In this document: piece by piece, positions 11,110 to 22,333 of the stretch | Layout of the letters: each line of letters opens with the position of its first letter | Numbering within the stretch: position 1 is the first letter of the stretch | Assembly: GCA_024195585.1 (NCBI GenBank) | Contig: SWBL01000373.1 | Span: 1 to 47,033 of the forward strand | Direction: 5' to 3' | Length of the DNA: 47,033 nucleotides | DNA from: Aureobasidium sp. EXF-3400 | Lineage: Eukaryota > Ascomycota > Dothideomycetes > Dothideales > Saccotheciaceae | Position numbers and translations under genes: made by a program | The notes under the pieces: model-generated | Told to the model about the DNA's origin: nothing | What the model saw: the letters and a program-made list of their open reading frames with translations, nothing else | Database searches by the model: none

Positions 11110-11553
11110 CCTCGTCAAATCTTCTTGCTCTGTACAATTACTTTCTTCACGGCATTGGGTGGCGTAATGGTTTGCGATACCAAAAATTCTCATTTCCTTG
11201 TACCCTGATTCTCATTTCCACCTTCTATTCCATGCAAAAAAATGTCCCAGAACTCCTTCAAACCATGATAGTTGTCGAATCAAGCTGAAAGCGAGAGGAG
11301 ATGCACCGACCCAATGTCCTGTCCTGAGCCAGCTCAGGTATGCAACAAAATCCACCATGTACAACTCTAAATGAAAGACGTCCCTCCTAGCTGGTCAAGT
11401 CATTGGGACCAAGAACACCGTGTATGCAAATGCTGATAAGAATAAGCCAGTAGCGACTGTCCGGCCTCGCGTTCCGATTCTAGTCGTCTGAGGCTTGTTA
11501 GCAGAGGAAGGGCTGTATTGAGACCATGGAGTACTGACTGGATGCAGGTTGAT
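11110..11553. other. convergent intergenic region, no gene seen
   Basis: About 440 bp between the S13 stop and the stop of the small protein on the other strand. Frames here are short and show no motif. It probably carries the two 3' untranslated regions. Confidence 0.45.
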
Positions 11554-11790
11554 CTAGGCTTCTGAAGACGAACGGTCACCGCAACATGCAGAGAGCAGAG
11601 TGCTGATGTCTTCAGTCTCTGTCTCACGGGCACCAGGGTCCTTGCCAGTGTCGCCATTGTTCAGGACAACGTAGCCTGGATCCTTGCCTCCGTCTCCATT
11701 GGCGGCTTGTAGTATGCCGTTGGGATATGTGGTGAATGATGTGTGGGAGAGGACAAGGTCCATTGATGAAGAGTAGATGTGGTGAGGCAT
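11554..11790 (-). CDS. small protein with duplicated NGDxGKDPG motif (78 aa)
   Basis: I do not recognise this 78-residue frame. It contains two copies of a nine-residue motif, NGDGGKDPG and NGDTGKDPG, 15 residues apart (residues about 31-54). Between the copies four of nine codons differ only synonymously and one changes the residue, which is the pattern of a conserved protein repeat and not of a DNA repeat. Codons favour C at third positions. A TATAAG element lies at 11873-11868, 78 bp before the ATG, and the leader is A/C-rich, as in expressed fungal genes. The N-terminal part is mildly hydrophobic without a clear signal peptide; the C-terminus has CCG and ends SSSEA. A small peptide-like or regulatory protein is possible; function unknown. 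An additional 3' exon cannot be excluded. Confidence 0.5.
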   Translation of the reverse strand: MPHHIYSSSMDLVLSHTSFTTYPNGILQAANGDGGKDPGYVVLNNGDTGKDPGARETETEDISTLLSACCGDRSSSEA

Positions 11791-11867
11791 TATGCTTGTG
11801 TGTGGGTGTCTTTGTTTCGAATGCTTGAGTGTGGTGTTTCAGTTGTTCGTGCCGCACAACCTACCTT

Positions 11868-11873
11868 CTTATA
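11868..11873 (-). promoter_or_regulatory. TATA element upstream of the small repeat protein
   Basis: On the minus strand the bases read TATAAG within GGTATAAGAAGG, 78 bp before the ATG at 11790. Position and an unstructured A/C-rich leader fit a fungal core promoter. Confidence 0.45.
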
Positions 11874-14134
11874 CCATCACGTCTCTCCATAGCAATGTAT
11901 GTACATGGCGAAGTAAAGACCGTGCATCTTGCTTCAGTCATCAGGCAACAGACCCTTTGAGAATCTTAGAAGGCCGCTAGGTCAGGGCCGCCAGGCCAGG
12001 GCCATACAGATGACGAATGCTATTCGTCGAAACCAACAGAGACTTATAGTTAGGACATTTGCGGTGTTGGTTCCTAGAAATGCCAATGCCTGCGCTCCAG
12101 AGCGGGCCATAGCCTTTCCGAGAGAAGCCTTAGACTGGCCATGTCTGCCTTGCGAGTGGACCACGAAGAGCTTCCGTTTTGGGAATGAGGTACGAGGTGT
12201 TGTTTGAGTTCGAAGCGAAACGTTCAGGACCGATTCTTGCTATGAGTAAGAACGTTACAATTACAGAAGGCATCAATGATTATACTCGAGCTCTGATTGA
12301 TCAAACTATCGATTAGTTAATCTGAATGCACCCTGGAAATAGAGGCGGAGGCGCATGTCTGCCTTACCAAGACTGAGCCATGACGTCTTTCACCAACACG
12401 CGATGCCTCGTAAAATCAATTGTAAGCAAAAGTGTTAGGCTTCCATTTTCTGAGAAGAGCACATGGCCATCGAGTTGCAATAGCATACTAAGCAAGAAAT
12501 TGCTCCGCCGCGCCCGGTGACTCGAAAGAAGAGAACGATGGTCAACCTTCGTCATGGCCACCGAATAGTTCCGCGACATTTCAAAGCAACTGCCTAGATG
12601 CCTTGACGCGTACGGCCGTTCGACTACATTGAGCAACAGGTCTGTCTGCTCATGTAAGCTTGAATCGATTCCCTCCCACAACTTCCATGGGTGTATTGAT
12701 TCTTCCGTCGGAGCATCCTGAGCAAAGATGGAGCGATAGTATGGAGGGTTTGTCATGCCGGCGCCGATATTGCCGAGTCGTGGCAGGTGCGGCCGACTTT
12801 TGGGCCCCCTGCAGGCTGATCGTTGATCATACCTCTTGCATCAGATCTTATCATCTATCCTCAGGATTCAACCTGTTTCTTCTCTCTTGGAATATGCAGT
12901 ATTCGTATTGACCACACTACTCCAATGGCGTGCCGACCTCCGACAATACGCAGTTGTCTCCTAGCCACACAAAGCTTCCCATGGCCTCGTAACGATCGAG
13001 TTATAGGGACCCAGAAATAGGTCAATAACACGGCCTGCATTGCTGATCAGCACACCATCCACACGAATCCTTCCGCACAGCTTTTCGAAAGCACACCTGG
13101 CAAAGACGAATAGGTTCTTCATGACGCTGATCTGCACTTAGAAGAGAGAGGCCTTTGCTCAGACTTGCACTATCCTTCGCGTGACAAGGCATTCATCTTG
13201 ACCGTCGGTTGATCTTCAAGGATCTTCAGGCAACGAACCCAAGGCTCCATGCGCATCCGACACGGAGGCCCGTGCTGCTCGACCATTCTCTACATATGGT
13301 ATGCCTCTGCCAGCTTACAGTTCAGTAACATCGATCTTCCTCGTTGAAAGCTTGAAGACATTTCGCAGCACCACTTACAAAACTAGGGTGCCTTCTCTCG
13401 AGGTACGAGTCAAACGTCAGCGGCTGATACTAGCCAGGCCATCCCTCAACCACCTACAGTGATACACTCGATCACCACTTATCGGATCGAACAACAGACT
13501 ACTCACACTTCTAACCTCTTTGACTCGCTGCTGTGAGTCATCGTATCTTGACCATTGACTAGATTCGAAAATTTGGTCCGATTCACCGGTTGTGAGTCGA
13601 AGGATTGAATGCGATCCTCCGGCCACAGAGGTAAGTCTTGTGCAACCCAAGACTTGCATGATAACCATGTTGAAGACTCGTGGTTCATCAAGTTCCAAAG
13701 TCTATACCACAATCTGCAAGATCACCTTTGAGATCATGCACTTTTTTGCCAATTCTTAGGTCGTAGCTATCGCGACATCTGTCACTGCTTATGCGCGATA
13801 TCCATGGGCGGATACTTTTGGTCGTAATTGGCCCGCAACCGAGAGTTTTATATTGCATGCATATCACCGGTTGATGCGGGGCTCATCACATGACATCGTG
13901 CACCTGTTGATCAAGCTGGACGACATCAGCCTTGTTGACTCGTCTTATTCTTGCAGCCACGTTGATAATGTGAGGGACTGTCAAAGCGGTCAAAGTCCAT
14001 GCTGCTGTGCGGTGCGGAACGCTCCTAGTGTCAATCCCACACCAACCACCCCCAAACCCTACACAGCCCTGTACGCCCGTGTTGTCTTTCCCATCGGGAA
14101 AGGGGAGTCAGCCTCAGTTGGACCGTGATCAAAT
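11874..14134. other. 2.3-kb gene-poor region with possible gene relics
   Basis: No complete gene is visible between the small-protein promoter and the regulator at 14135. On the minus strand, 12364-12756 is a 130-codon frame with no recognisable motif, and 12961-13122 looks like a fragment of a short-chain dehydrogenase (listed separately). Neither has neighbouring exons that I can link by splice signals. The region just before 14135 should hold the promoter of that gene. Confidence 0.4.
12961..13122 (-). pseudogene. possible short-chain dehydrogenase fragment
   Basis: A 53-codon minus-strand frame includes RVDGVLISNAGRVID preceded by a helix-like FVFARCAFEKLCG, resembling the beta4 region of short-chain dehydrogenases, where NAG follows a V/I-D-x-L/V strand. 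It ends in a stop soon after RPWEAL, where the family would continue with its next helix. I could not find the Rossmann GxxxGxG segment upstream or the catalytic YxxxK downstream in any frame. If the resemblance is real, this is a decayed remnant; chance similarity is a serious alternative. Confidence 0.22.
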
Positions 14135-16660
14135 ATGGAATCCTACGCTTACGAAACCAACAAAATGGGGGAGCTCTTTGACTATGAGCCAGACTTGCTT
14201 TCTGATCGAGCGTCATTTCAAGCACTCATTGATGAGCTCTATCCGTCAGACAAAACAATGCAATTAGATGTTGAGTTTAGCAGCCGTGGCACCTCACCTC
14301 CCGGTCCTGATACGCCGCCCTCATCTTCGGACGGCGGTCAGGAAGAGGTTGTTAGCTTGGAAGCGGAACGCGAACATCAAGCCTTCGCTCAAGGAGCACT
14401 GATGACAGAGATGCTTGCGGGAATAAGAGGACCCACCCCTCACGATCTGATGAGATCAGGCTCCAACGTCTACCATGGTCTGAACACAATCGAGCCATCC
14501 TTCCATGAGCCTTATCTGGGCTTGCCCTCATCTTCTCAAGATCCCCACTGTCAGATGCCAGCTTACACTTGGGAGAGCTCTCCTGAAAGACCTCTCCAGC
14601 ACGGGACTGTCTACGGTGCCAGCTTTTCATGGGCTGACCCTACCGCCATCAACATCAACAACCCTAATCTAGTCTATCACCCAGGTGATCAAGTGTTTCT
14701 TGACCCAACAACAATCGTCCCTCAGTCGGCAATGCTACCTCATCATGTTTCTTACGGTCATCCCCCTACTGCCGGTACAAGTGAAGGACTCAATATCGAG
14801 CAAGAATCGGCTGCCCTGACCGCTTTTCAGCACGATGATATGTTGACCAGATACCAAGATTTATCCTCGCCAGATATCATGCCGGCCCATGCTGGATACC
14901 AATTCAATGACAGCCTACCGGGGCCCGCCACATTTGACTTGGTCGAACAGCGTGTCCTCGCCAGCCATCAGACCGATGCTTCTCTCGTACCACAGCAGCA
15001 ACCTACTGCCAACATGAAAGTCACCGCTGTGCCTGCAGAGGACTCTTATGTCACCGAGACAGCTCATCTCCCCATAAGAAACAACTATCGATCAAGAGAG
15101 CAGCACGACTCTCGATCTCCAGAAATTACGCGGCGAGGTATTGCATCCAGGACTTCGTCATCACGGGGCTCAAGTCCGAAGCCTGCACACAAGGGAGGAC
15201 GCTCAGGTGGCCTCGACGGCAATACACGAGCACATGCCAACCGGATGCGCAAGTTGGGAGCATGCTGGATCTGTGCCTTCCAAAGAGATCAGTGCGATCC
15301 AGGAAGTCCTTGCACGAGGTGTCAAGACCGAAGCATCAGAGGTTCTCTACATATGCTGCCTTGCTCACGTATGCATCTTCAAGACTTGGTCCACCAGTTC
15401 CTTCCTGCTACGATGAACAGACAACATCGCCGTGATGAGATTCTGTCGTTCGCTAAGAAGAGTCTGGGATTCTGGAGGGCCGATGCTCCTATTCAGGTTC
15501 ACCTGACTTCATTGGGCATGGGACACTTCACCTGGGATCTACATGAGTACGAACCCTCTTCCCAGGATCTGCTATTGCAGACGCGATACAAGGTTGGTAT
15601 GTCTGGGACTTGGCAGCGTATAGAGAAGAGATCACCACCTTTGGCTCTAAAACAAGTCAACTTCAGCCAAAGCCACAAACTGGAAGACTATGTGGATAAT
15701 ATCGTGGATCAGTATCTCGAGATGTTTCAAGTGCAGGCATACTATGGAGAAGAAGATACCTGTGCCATGTTCCAGAATGAGTTACTCAGAGCGCTGTGCA
15801 GTCTTTACATCAGTCTGCCAGACGAAGACGATGTAAGTTGTTCATAACCTCAGAATCAATGTTATGGACGAGCTAACACAGTTTTCCAGGACAACAAACT
15901 CAAAGGCGATCTCCGCCACGTCCTTCGCATGCTGATCCTGACTTGTATCATGGACCATCCCATCACGATATCCGAGTCTTCTCTTCCCGTCACCATTGCC
16001 TCGATGCACTCCCACAATAACCCCCACATCTACTCCTCCTGGACCTCACCTTTCCTCGCAAACCGTCAACTCAAATACTTCTTTGCCGAAATGCAAACCC
16101 AGCAGTACAATCGCACCCTGAATCGCCTGCACCAGATCCTCCGCAAAGCCGGCGACAAGAACAAACTCTGGATGTCTTCTTTCGTCTTGATGCTCGGAAT
16201 CGCCATCGTGCTCGAGAACTGCCAGCATCTACTCTGGATCAAAGCCGATGCCAAAGTGGCAAGAAAGGAAGCCACGGGGGTAGATGCGGCGTGGGAAGCC
16301 CGCTCCCACTGCGCTGAGATGGACGATGGCTTTGAGTTTTTGTGTAAGCTGTATCATTGCAAGTATCGCGGTAAACACCGCCAGAAGACCAGATACGAGG
16401 AGTTGAAGAACAAGACGAGTAGGCCTGCGGAACAGGTCTTTGCGGACAGGATCTACGAAATTGTGGACAGGAATGGTGAGTTCTCCAGCCACGACACCGG
16501 AATACTAGAATCTTGAGGCTAATTTGAAGATGTTGTAGGGGGATACTTGTTGCATAGGCAGAACCTCATTGTCAATGGTATGCAGGACAACAACCACGCA
16601 TCGAGGTTGGTTGCGAGGTTTTTGGTCGAGTTGATGGGCTTGACGCAATCGACTCCCTGA
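14135..16660 (+). CDS. putative fungal Zn2Cys6-type regulator with long final zinc loop
   Basis: Exons 14135-15832, 15890-16475 and 16539-16660 give 801 residues; both introns have good GTAAGT/GTGAGT donors and keep phase. Residues 1-370 are acidic and Ser/Pro-rich without a fold I recognise, suitable for an activation region. A basic stretch precedes six cysteines: C377, C380, C387, C393, C396 and C410. The spacing C-x2-C-x6-C-x5-C-x2-C fits a GAL4-type Zn2Cys6 cluster, but the last gap is 13 residues instead of the usual 6-9, ending in LPCSRMHL. The following 390 residues are helical and contain no named domain that I can assign. It is probably a nuclear DNA-binding regulator; targets unknown. 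Other start codons exist (M at codon 11), but the first gives the best context. Confidence 0.75.
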
Positions 16661-18110
16661 GATGACTTGCATCGAAACTCCAAAACAGGCGGCATCTTAA
16701 TGACTTTTTGACGACATATATTTAACGACGGATATAATGACTTGGGACATGAATCGAAAAGGCATGACTATGCAATATTTGTTTTATTTACTATGCAGTA
16801 AAAACAAAACAAAAATGTAAGGAAGCGCAACAAGACTCTCAACATCAACAAAGAAAGACGCAAAAGCCATAGAAAGAGCCACCCTTCTTCTTCTCTCTTG
16901 TGCGGCAATATGACCCTTGTCTCGTGGGTTATGCAAAAAACAAAGGTTGATTATCCGCTCGTATGAAAAAGTGTATGAGAGAGAGAAAAGGAGGGATCTC
17001 GAGAAGTTGTCAACATGGGATTTTGAACAACTGCATCAGTCGTGGGAGTCAAAAGTCTTGACCTGTGGGTCATATGTTGTGGGGATCTGCCGAGCAAAGC
17101 GAATTCTTCGACTTCTGCGAGCGTCAAAAAGCCGAACAATCTTTGTTTTCTTTTCTAAACATCAACAACAAAGTCTCTCTTCTCTTTTTTGGGGCTGTTG
17201 CGCTCAACTCGCGACATGTGCTCTGCGGTGTCTCTCTCAAGTACTGCCTGCCTGCCTCCTCGGCGCGCGCTCTCTTCGCGCTTTACATATTACGAAGCAC
17301 AAGAGCGAGACCTTGCTTGCCCTCACACGAAGGTCAGCATCTAGGGGACATGTCTAGACAGCAGACAAGAAGAGCTTGGGATGGACGCTTCAAGAGAACA
17401 CACACACACATACATACACAACACCACGATTTGCCTGTGGGGAGGCCTTTCAATGCCTTGCCCGCTAACTATTTCAATTAGTGGAAGATCGATACTCTTC
17501 CAGCAATGGAGGGGTAGGCGAAATAAGCAGCGCCTTTGTCTTCTCCACCCTTATGCATCATATTCAATGATGAGCAAGGACTATGATAGACATACAATCT
17601 TTATATATCTGTTATTATCAATTTTATTCTGGTTTTCTCTGCATATGCCTTTCTGTCCATTATTACCTCTTCTTGGTCTTGTTGTGTTTATCGTGCTTGC
17701 TGTCTCTTGACGGAGGTTGAAAGCCTGATTGCTGCTTACCATTCTCCGTGCGAGTGTTGATGAAGTCTAAACAGACCTTCGTTGTTCGGTCTCTAGACTA
17801 TGGACATTACAACAAAGCTCTGCATTGTTATTTGCCGAGGAAGGAAATTCATGGAGATCACAGCAAGGACAAGCACACCAGGTTCAGCTTTCACGTTTTG
17901 ATCGTTTGCGGGATACCTATGGTACAATGCTTTCATCCACACCCAGCAAAGCTGAGGAGGGATGACCTCGAAACAGTTGCCAGCCCTGACCTTCTCTCAT
18001 GGCCCTCTCCTTCTTGTTCATTAAAAGAGAAAGACCCCTTCCATACCCAGAAAATAAAACGCCCCCGCTCATGTTTGAAGATGCCATGCAGAAGGTTGGT
18101 GTCAGATGAT
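16661..18110. other. 1.45-kb intergenic region with a CA-rich microsatellite
   Basis: This gap separates the 3' ends of two convergent genes. It contains A-rich stretches near 16776-16815, a CA/CATA microsatellite at about 17398-17425 and an AT-rich patch near 17560-17700. Open frames here are of poor composition and I reject them. No RNA gene was recognised. The length is more than two 3' untranslated regions would need, so a non-coding transcript is possible but unsupported. Confidence 0.45.
17398..17425. repeat. CA/CATA microsatellite
   Basis: A run of CA dinucleotides passing into CATA and back to CA in the intergenic region. It is a simple-sequence repeat with no evident function. Confidence 0.8.
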
Positions 18111-19444
18111 CTACAGCTTCTGGTACTCGAGCTTGCCTTCCAGCTTCTTTGATTCGGCGACCTTGCGGACAGCCTTGTTGAAGTCGTCTTGGTTGATAGC
18201 GTCACGGTAGTCCTTGATGGCGAAGAGACCACTAGAGAATTGAATGTCAGCATATGTCTTGAGAGATATCAAGAGGAAAAGAAACTCACGCTTCAGTCAC
18301 GACGTTTCTCAAATCGGCACCGTTGAGCTGGTCGCTCATCTTGACAACGCTCTCATAGTCGATCTCTCCCTCCTTTTGCACACCCTCGGCGTGAATCTTG
18401 AGAATCTCCATACGGCCAACCTCATTAGGCAGAGGAATTTCAATCTTTCTGTCCAAACGACCAGCACGCAGCAAGGCGGGGTCAAGAGTGTCGGGTCTGT
18501 TTGTGGCCATGATGATCTTTGTCTTTCCCAGGTAATCGAAACCGTCGAGTTGGTTAAGGAGCTCCATCAGGGTTCTCTGAATTTCTCTGTCGGCAGAGGT
18601 ACCTTCTGAGAATCTGCGACCGCCGATGGCATCGATTTCGTCCATGAAGATGATGCAGGGTTCGTGTTCCTTTGCGTAGCCGAACATTTCGCGAATGAGA
18701 CGGGCGGATTCACCAATGTACTTGTCGACGATGGCGGATGAGACAACTGGGGCGGGTTAGCAGTGTCCAGAAAAGAGTGAGAGGTGTAAGTTACCCTTGA
18801 GGAAGTTTGTTTCTAGACTGCTGGCGACGGCTCTGGCGAGAAGAGTCTTTCCAGTACCGGGAGGACCATATAGCAAGACACCCTTTGGTGGCTTGATGCC
18901 GACTCTGAGGAAGAGCTCTGGGTTCTTCAGCGGTAGCTCGATGACCTCGCGCAATTCTCTAATCTGCTCGTTCAAACCACCGATACCAGCAAAGTTGACT
19001 TGGCCGGGATCTTCGAGTGACATGTTGTAGACGAGCGGGTCGACCTCTCGTGGGAGCATGCGCATGATTGTGAGAGTTGTCATGTCGAGGGCGACGCGGG
19101 TTCCTTGCTTGAGCTTGAGTTTGTCGACCTTTGATCTGCATCCAACGACATAGCGTGGTCCTGATGACGCCTTGACGATGACTGTGGTGGGTTAGCTGTG
19201 TTGGCGAGTCGAGATGGAGAGGGGTGCACGTACATCTCTCTTCATCCAGCTGCTTCAAGACCTCTCCGATGATCTGACCGACACTCTGCAGGGCCTTGAT
19301 GTTGTCCTCGGAAACGTCAAAGTCGTGTTGCAGGCCCTTGATCTCTAACCGCAGCGCCTTGAGCTTTGCCTCCCATTCTCTTGACTCTAGCAGCTTGGTC
19401 TTGTATCCTTCCAGCGCGTGTTCTCTCTCGGGGTCGGCGCTCAT
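18111..19444 (-). CDS. RPT4: 26S proteasome regulatory ATPase subunit Rpt4 (10B, PSMC6)
   Basis: Rpt4 is one of six AAA+ ATPases in the base of the 19S particle that unfold substrates into the 20S core. Exons 19444-19234, 19181-18795, 18746-18290 and 18231-18111 give 391 residues, nearly the length of human PSMC6. The N-terminal coiled coil ends in [19 protein letters not shown]; the OB-fold region follows ([15 protein letters not shown]). The AAA+ module shows Walker A GPPGTGKT, Walker [14 protein letters not shown], the pore-adjacent region and the second region of homology [20 protein letters not shown]. The phrase [20 protein letters not shown] is specific to Rpt4 among the six paralogues. 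All introns have GT-AG ends and correct phase. No Rpn4-type GGTGGCAAA box is visible in the 300 bp upstream. Confidence 0.96.
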
Positions 19445-20413
19445 CGTGGCTGATGTGGAGTGTGTGTGTTTTGGATGGACTCGTGTGATGTGAAGGCGGC
19501 GGCGACAAGGTGATGGCGGTGGTGGATGGTGTTTGGCTGATTGCGAGTGCTCCGGACTTCGAGCTTCCCAATGCCGTCACATGTGCCAAGATTTCACATC
19601 TTCTTATGCACGCACGCCTTCCACGAATAATATCCACAACCTTCACCGTCTCACTTCGCGCCTTCCAGCTCACGTCCTTTGAAACACTCCCTGCAATATT
19701 GCACCGACTTTGTACCGCTTGTCGACGCTCGTGGTCCTAAAAGCTTCATCGTCTTTTCAACCAGCAATCAACCGCCGCCTTCTTCAACTTATAGGCTTAT
19801 GTACGCACTTTTCGGTGGAAATGTCTACGAGTCGAATGACTTTTTTCAGACGCTTTAAGCGAGACTACTTGAGCACTGGTATTCCCGCGATATCATGTAT
19901 TCTCTCCCTGATCAGCTGTAACACGAGTCTTTCCAAAAACGCGTGTAGAAACGTGCTACATCGAATCTTCCCAGTTCGGATGGTTTCTCACTCTCGTTTC
20001 AACATGTCTGGTCCAGACTGTTTTGATCACACGGCGCAATCACTAGCCCAGACAAGAGAAAAGCGGAACAAAAGTGTATCGTTCTCAAACGAACTACCCT
20101 ATTCTACTAGAGGGAGCACGCTTGCACTGAGACTCGGGATGTGTATGAATCTTGGCCTGTTGGGTGTTTGACTGTTGTTGTTGTTGTCGGCGGGACATTG
20201 CGTAACGATAGGCTAAGTGGCTTCCTATCCCAGTTCCCTCAAGGCTCGATGTCTGGATCTTGCGTGCCGGTCAGGTTTGGCAAGAGATAGTTTGATCGTT
20301 GAACGCGGATGGAAAAGACAAGAGTGTAGTGTTCACATGAGTCCAAGCCATTCGCAGCGAAGGTTGCATTTGCTTAGGCAAGGGCGAAAAGGGATTCGTT
20401 CATCGATTGCGTT
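19445..20413. other. intergenic region with the RPT4 promoter, no gene seen
   Basis: The 969-bp gap holds the RPT4 upstream region and the 3' end of the next minus-strand gene. A 153-codon plus-strand frame at 19710-20171 has no motif, irregular composition and no matching exons, so I do not call it. A CACATG hexamer near 19580 is the only notable box. Confidence 0.45.
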
Positions 20414-22333
20414 TCAATCTTTTGAGGCGTCACGCTCTGTCCATTGATGCTGTAGTGCGCTCGCGGTCCTGTCGGTGCGGTATCCGAACTTCGTGCAGAT
20501 GTTATTCAAGAATCGGACAGCATGTTCACGCTGCAGAGAGTCAGTCAATTGATGCCCGCCTTTGCTATTGTTAGCATCAAACTTGTGACTATCTGGACTA
20601 CTTGAGCCCTGTAGTGTTATGCTCTTACATGTGATTAGAATATGGAGACCTGGAAAAACCGCGTCTTCGACCCAAGTATTTGATAGTGCGATGCCAAGAA
20701 TAGAACACATTGAGTCGATCGCAGCTTGAGATCGATCGTTCTCTACCGCCGTGAGTGCGTCTTGCTGTAAGTCCAATGGTTTGTACATGTTGAGATATAC
20801 TTGACAGGTGTGGTAGTACTGGAGAGCGATGACTGCACCAATAGTCAATACAGCCAGCCATGTTAAGATGTGCGCAGAATAGACTGTACCATGTGGAGCA
20901 TTGTTCATGCTAATGATAGGAAACGGCTGATCTGAATCCACATCCGCATCTTGTTGAAAAAGAGGCTCAATCCTCTTCTCATCATACCAATACTGAAGTG
21001 CGTTTTCGAGAGCCAGCCATGTAGTAGTTGATTCAATCGGATTTGTCGAATACAAATGACGCAGAATCTTTGCCCATATAAGGATGATCGCGTAAGCTGT
21101 CGCACCAGGAGTAGCCGGCTTCTGGAAGACTCTTGAATGATCGTAGTCATTCAATGTGATTCTGGGTGCCCGTTTGGTCACCATGGCCATGAATAGATCA
21201 TGTCGAAGAGCAAGCCAGGCAGATGCCTCTGCCAGCTCTCCTGATTGCAGAAAGTCGGGGATAGCACCCAACAGGGAAGCCAGCCCATCTAGATGAAGAG
21301 CGCTAAGGGGTTGTTGGTTGAATAACTCGTATAACCTCAAGCAGACCATTGTCACTATCAAAGTGTCGTCGTGGCAATGCTCCGGTTGCGAGAGGGCCTG
21401 TATAACTAGCGTTAGGCATTTGCTATGATAGCCCGAGGCTTCTTGCCAGTCACTGTCTCTGAGAGCTTGGTGTCGTGATGATGCCGCCAGTATTGAAAAG
21501 AGCAGCATAGGAGATTTGGTAGCCCTGAATGGCACCTCTTGGGCAAATCGTGGTACATCCTGCAGCACGTCAAGCTGATTGCACCATTAATGTATGATCT
21601 CAAGCGTCAAAGTCCTTATCTGGCTTACCCACGGCGATATTTTTCGGATGAAATACTGCATTAGAAGTGCTTCACGATGTGTAAGAGGTGGAACCAAAGA
21701 AGTCGATATGTCAATACAACGAGAATTTTGAGAACGAGCATCAGGAGTCTGGATGTCAGTAACGGTTGTGTTTGAGCAAGTCAATGGCGACTCCTTTGAA
21801 GATGATGACAAGACGTAGGATAGCGACGTCCGTGTATCGGGAGTGTTCTGCTCATGTTAGTCATGTACTTTTGATGATCCATTCAGTCAACGAACGAGAG
21901 GCCCTGTGGCAGTATGCTGAGATTCGAACTGAACAATTTCTGTCATTGTGTCTGTTGACTGTCCTGGCTGACCATCATCTTTACCGTATTGGAGTCGCAA
22001 GACTTGGTCGTTGGTGCATATCTCATCATCTGCACCAACGGCCGACTCATCGTGAATCATATCGATATCATTCTCTAGGCCATCGCCATTCTCAAAGACG
22101 AAAGTGAGCTTCATGTTTGTTGAAACCCATGGTTGTGACGGGCGATATTGAAAATCGGTACGCTGAGCCGCGATCATTGCGCTCTTGCATAGCTTGAAGC
22201 GCCATGCCGATTCGAAGATGCATCGCGATCTGCCCAAATTTCGGCATCGCGAACAAACATCTTCACCCTGCTTGAGAATACATCTGGCATGTCGGGCTCG
22301 ACAAGACAGGCATCTGGTCCGGTCATTCGGCAT
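20414..22333 (-). CDS. Zn2Cys6 transcription factor with fungal-specific C-terminal domain
   Basis: Predicted nuclear DNA-binding regulator. Model exons are 22333-21896, 21847-21629, 21574-20629 and 20559-20414, giving 582 residues. A classic GAL4-type cluster lies at the N-terminus: C8, C11, C18, C27, C30 and C38 (spacing 2, 6, 8, 2, 7) with basic residues between. The C-terminal region starts at THREALLMQYFIRKISPWLDVLQDVPRFA and continues LLFSILAASSRHQAL, the pattern of the Fungal_trans_2 family. The first intron donor (GTTCGT) is weak and is the least certain junction. The last intron is 69 nt (GTAAGA to CAAAG); splicing it restores the family-like GHQLTDSLQREHAVRFL, while retention stays in frame and adds 23 residues. 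Target genes are unknown; no biosynthetic cluster surrounds it. Confidence 0.82.

Noticed and set aside
12364..12756. 130-codon minus-strand frame
   Set aside because: Composition is acceptable, but there is no recognised domain and no linked exons, so it is only mentioned with the gene-poor region.
16917..17357. 146-codon plus-strand frame in the intergenic gap
   Set aside because: Low-quality codon use with Cys/Leu/Arg runs and no homologous look; overlaps other equally long frames.
19710..20171. 153-codon plus-strand frame upstream of RPT4
   Set aside because: No motif, irregular composition, and no promoter or splice-linked exons; probably chance.
20530..20628. Intron using the strong CTCTCTGCAG acceptor at 20531-20533 in the regulator
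   Set aside because: With the GTAAGA donor it shifts the frame into an immediate stop; the CAAAG acceptor keeps the family-like sequence.
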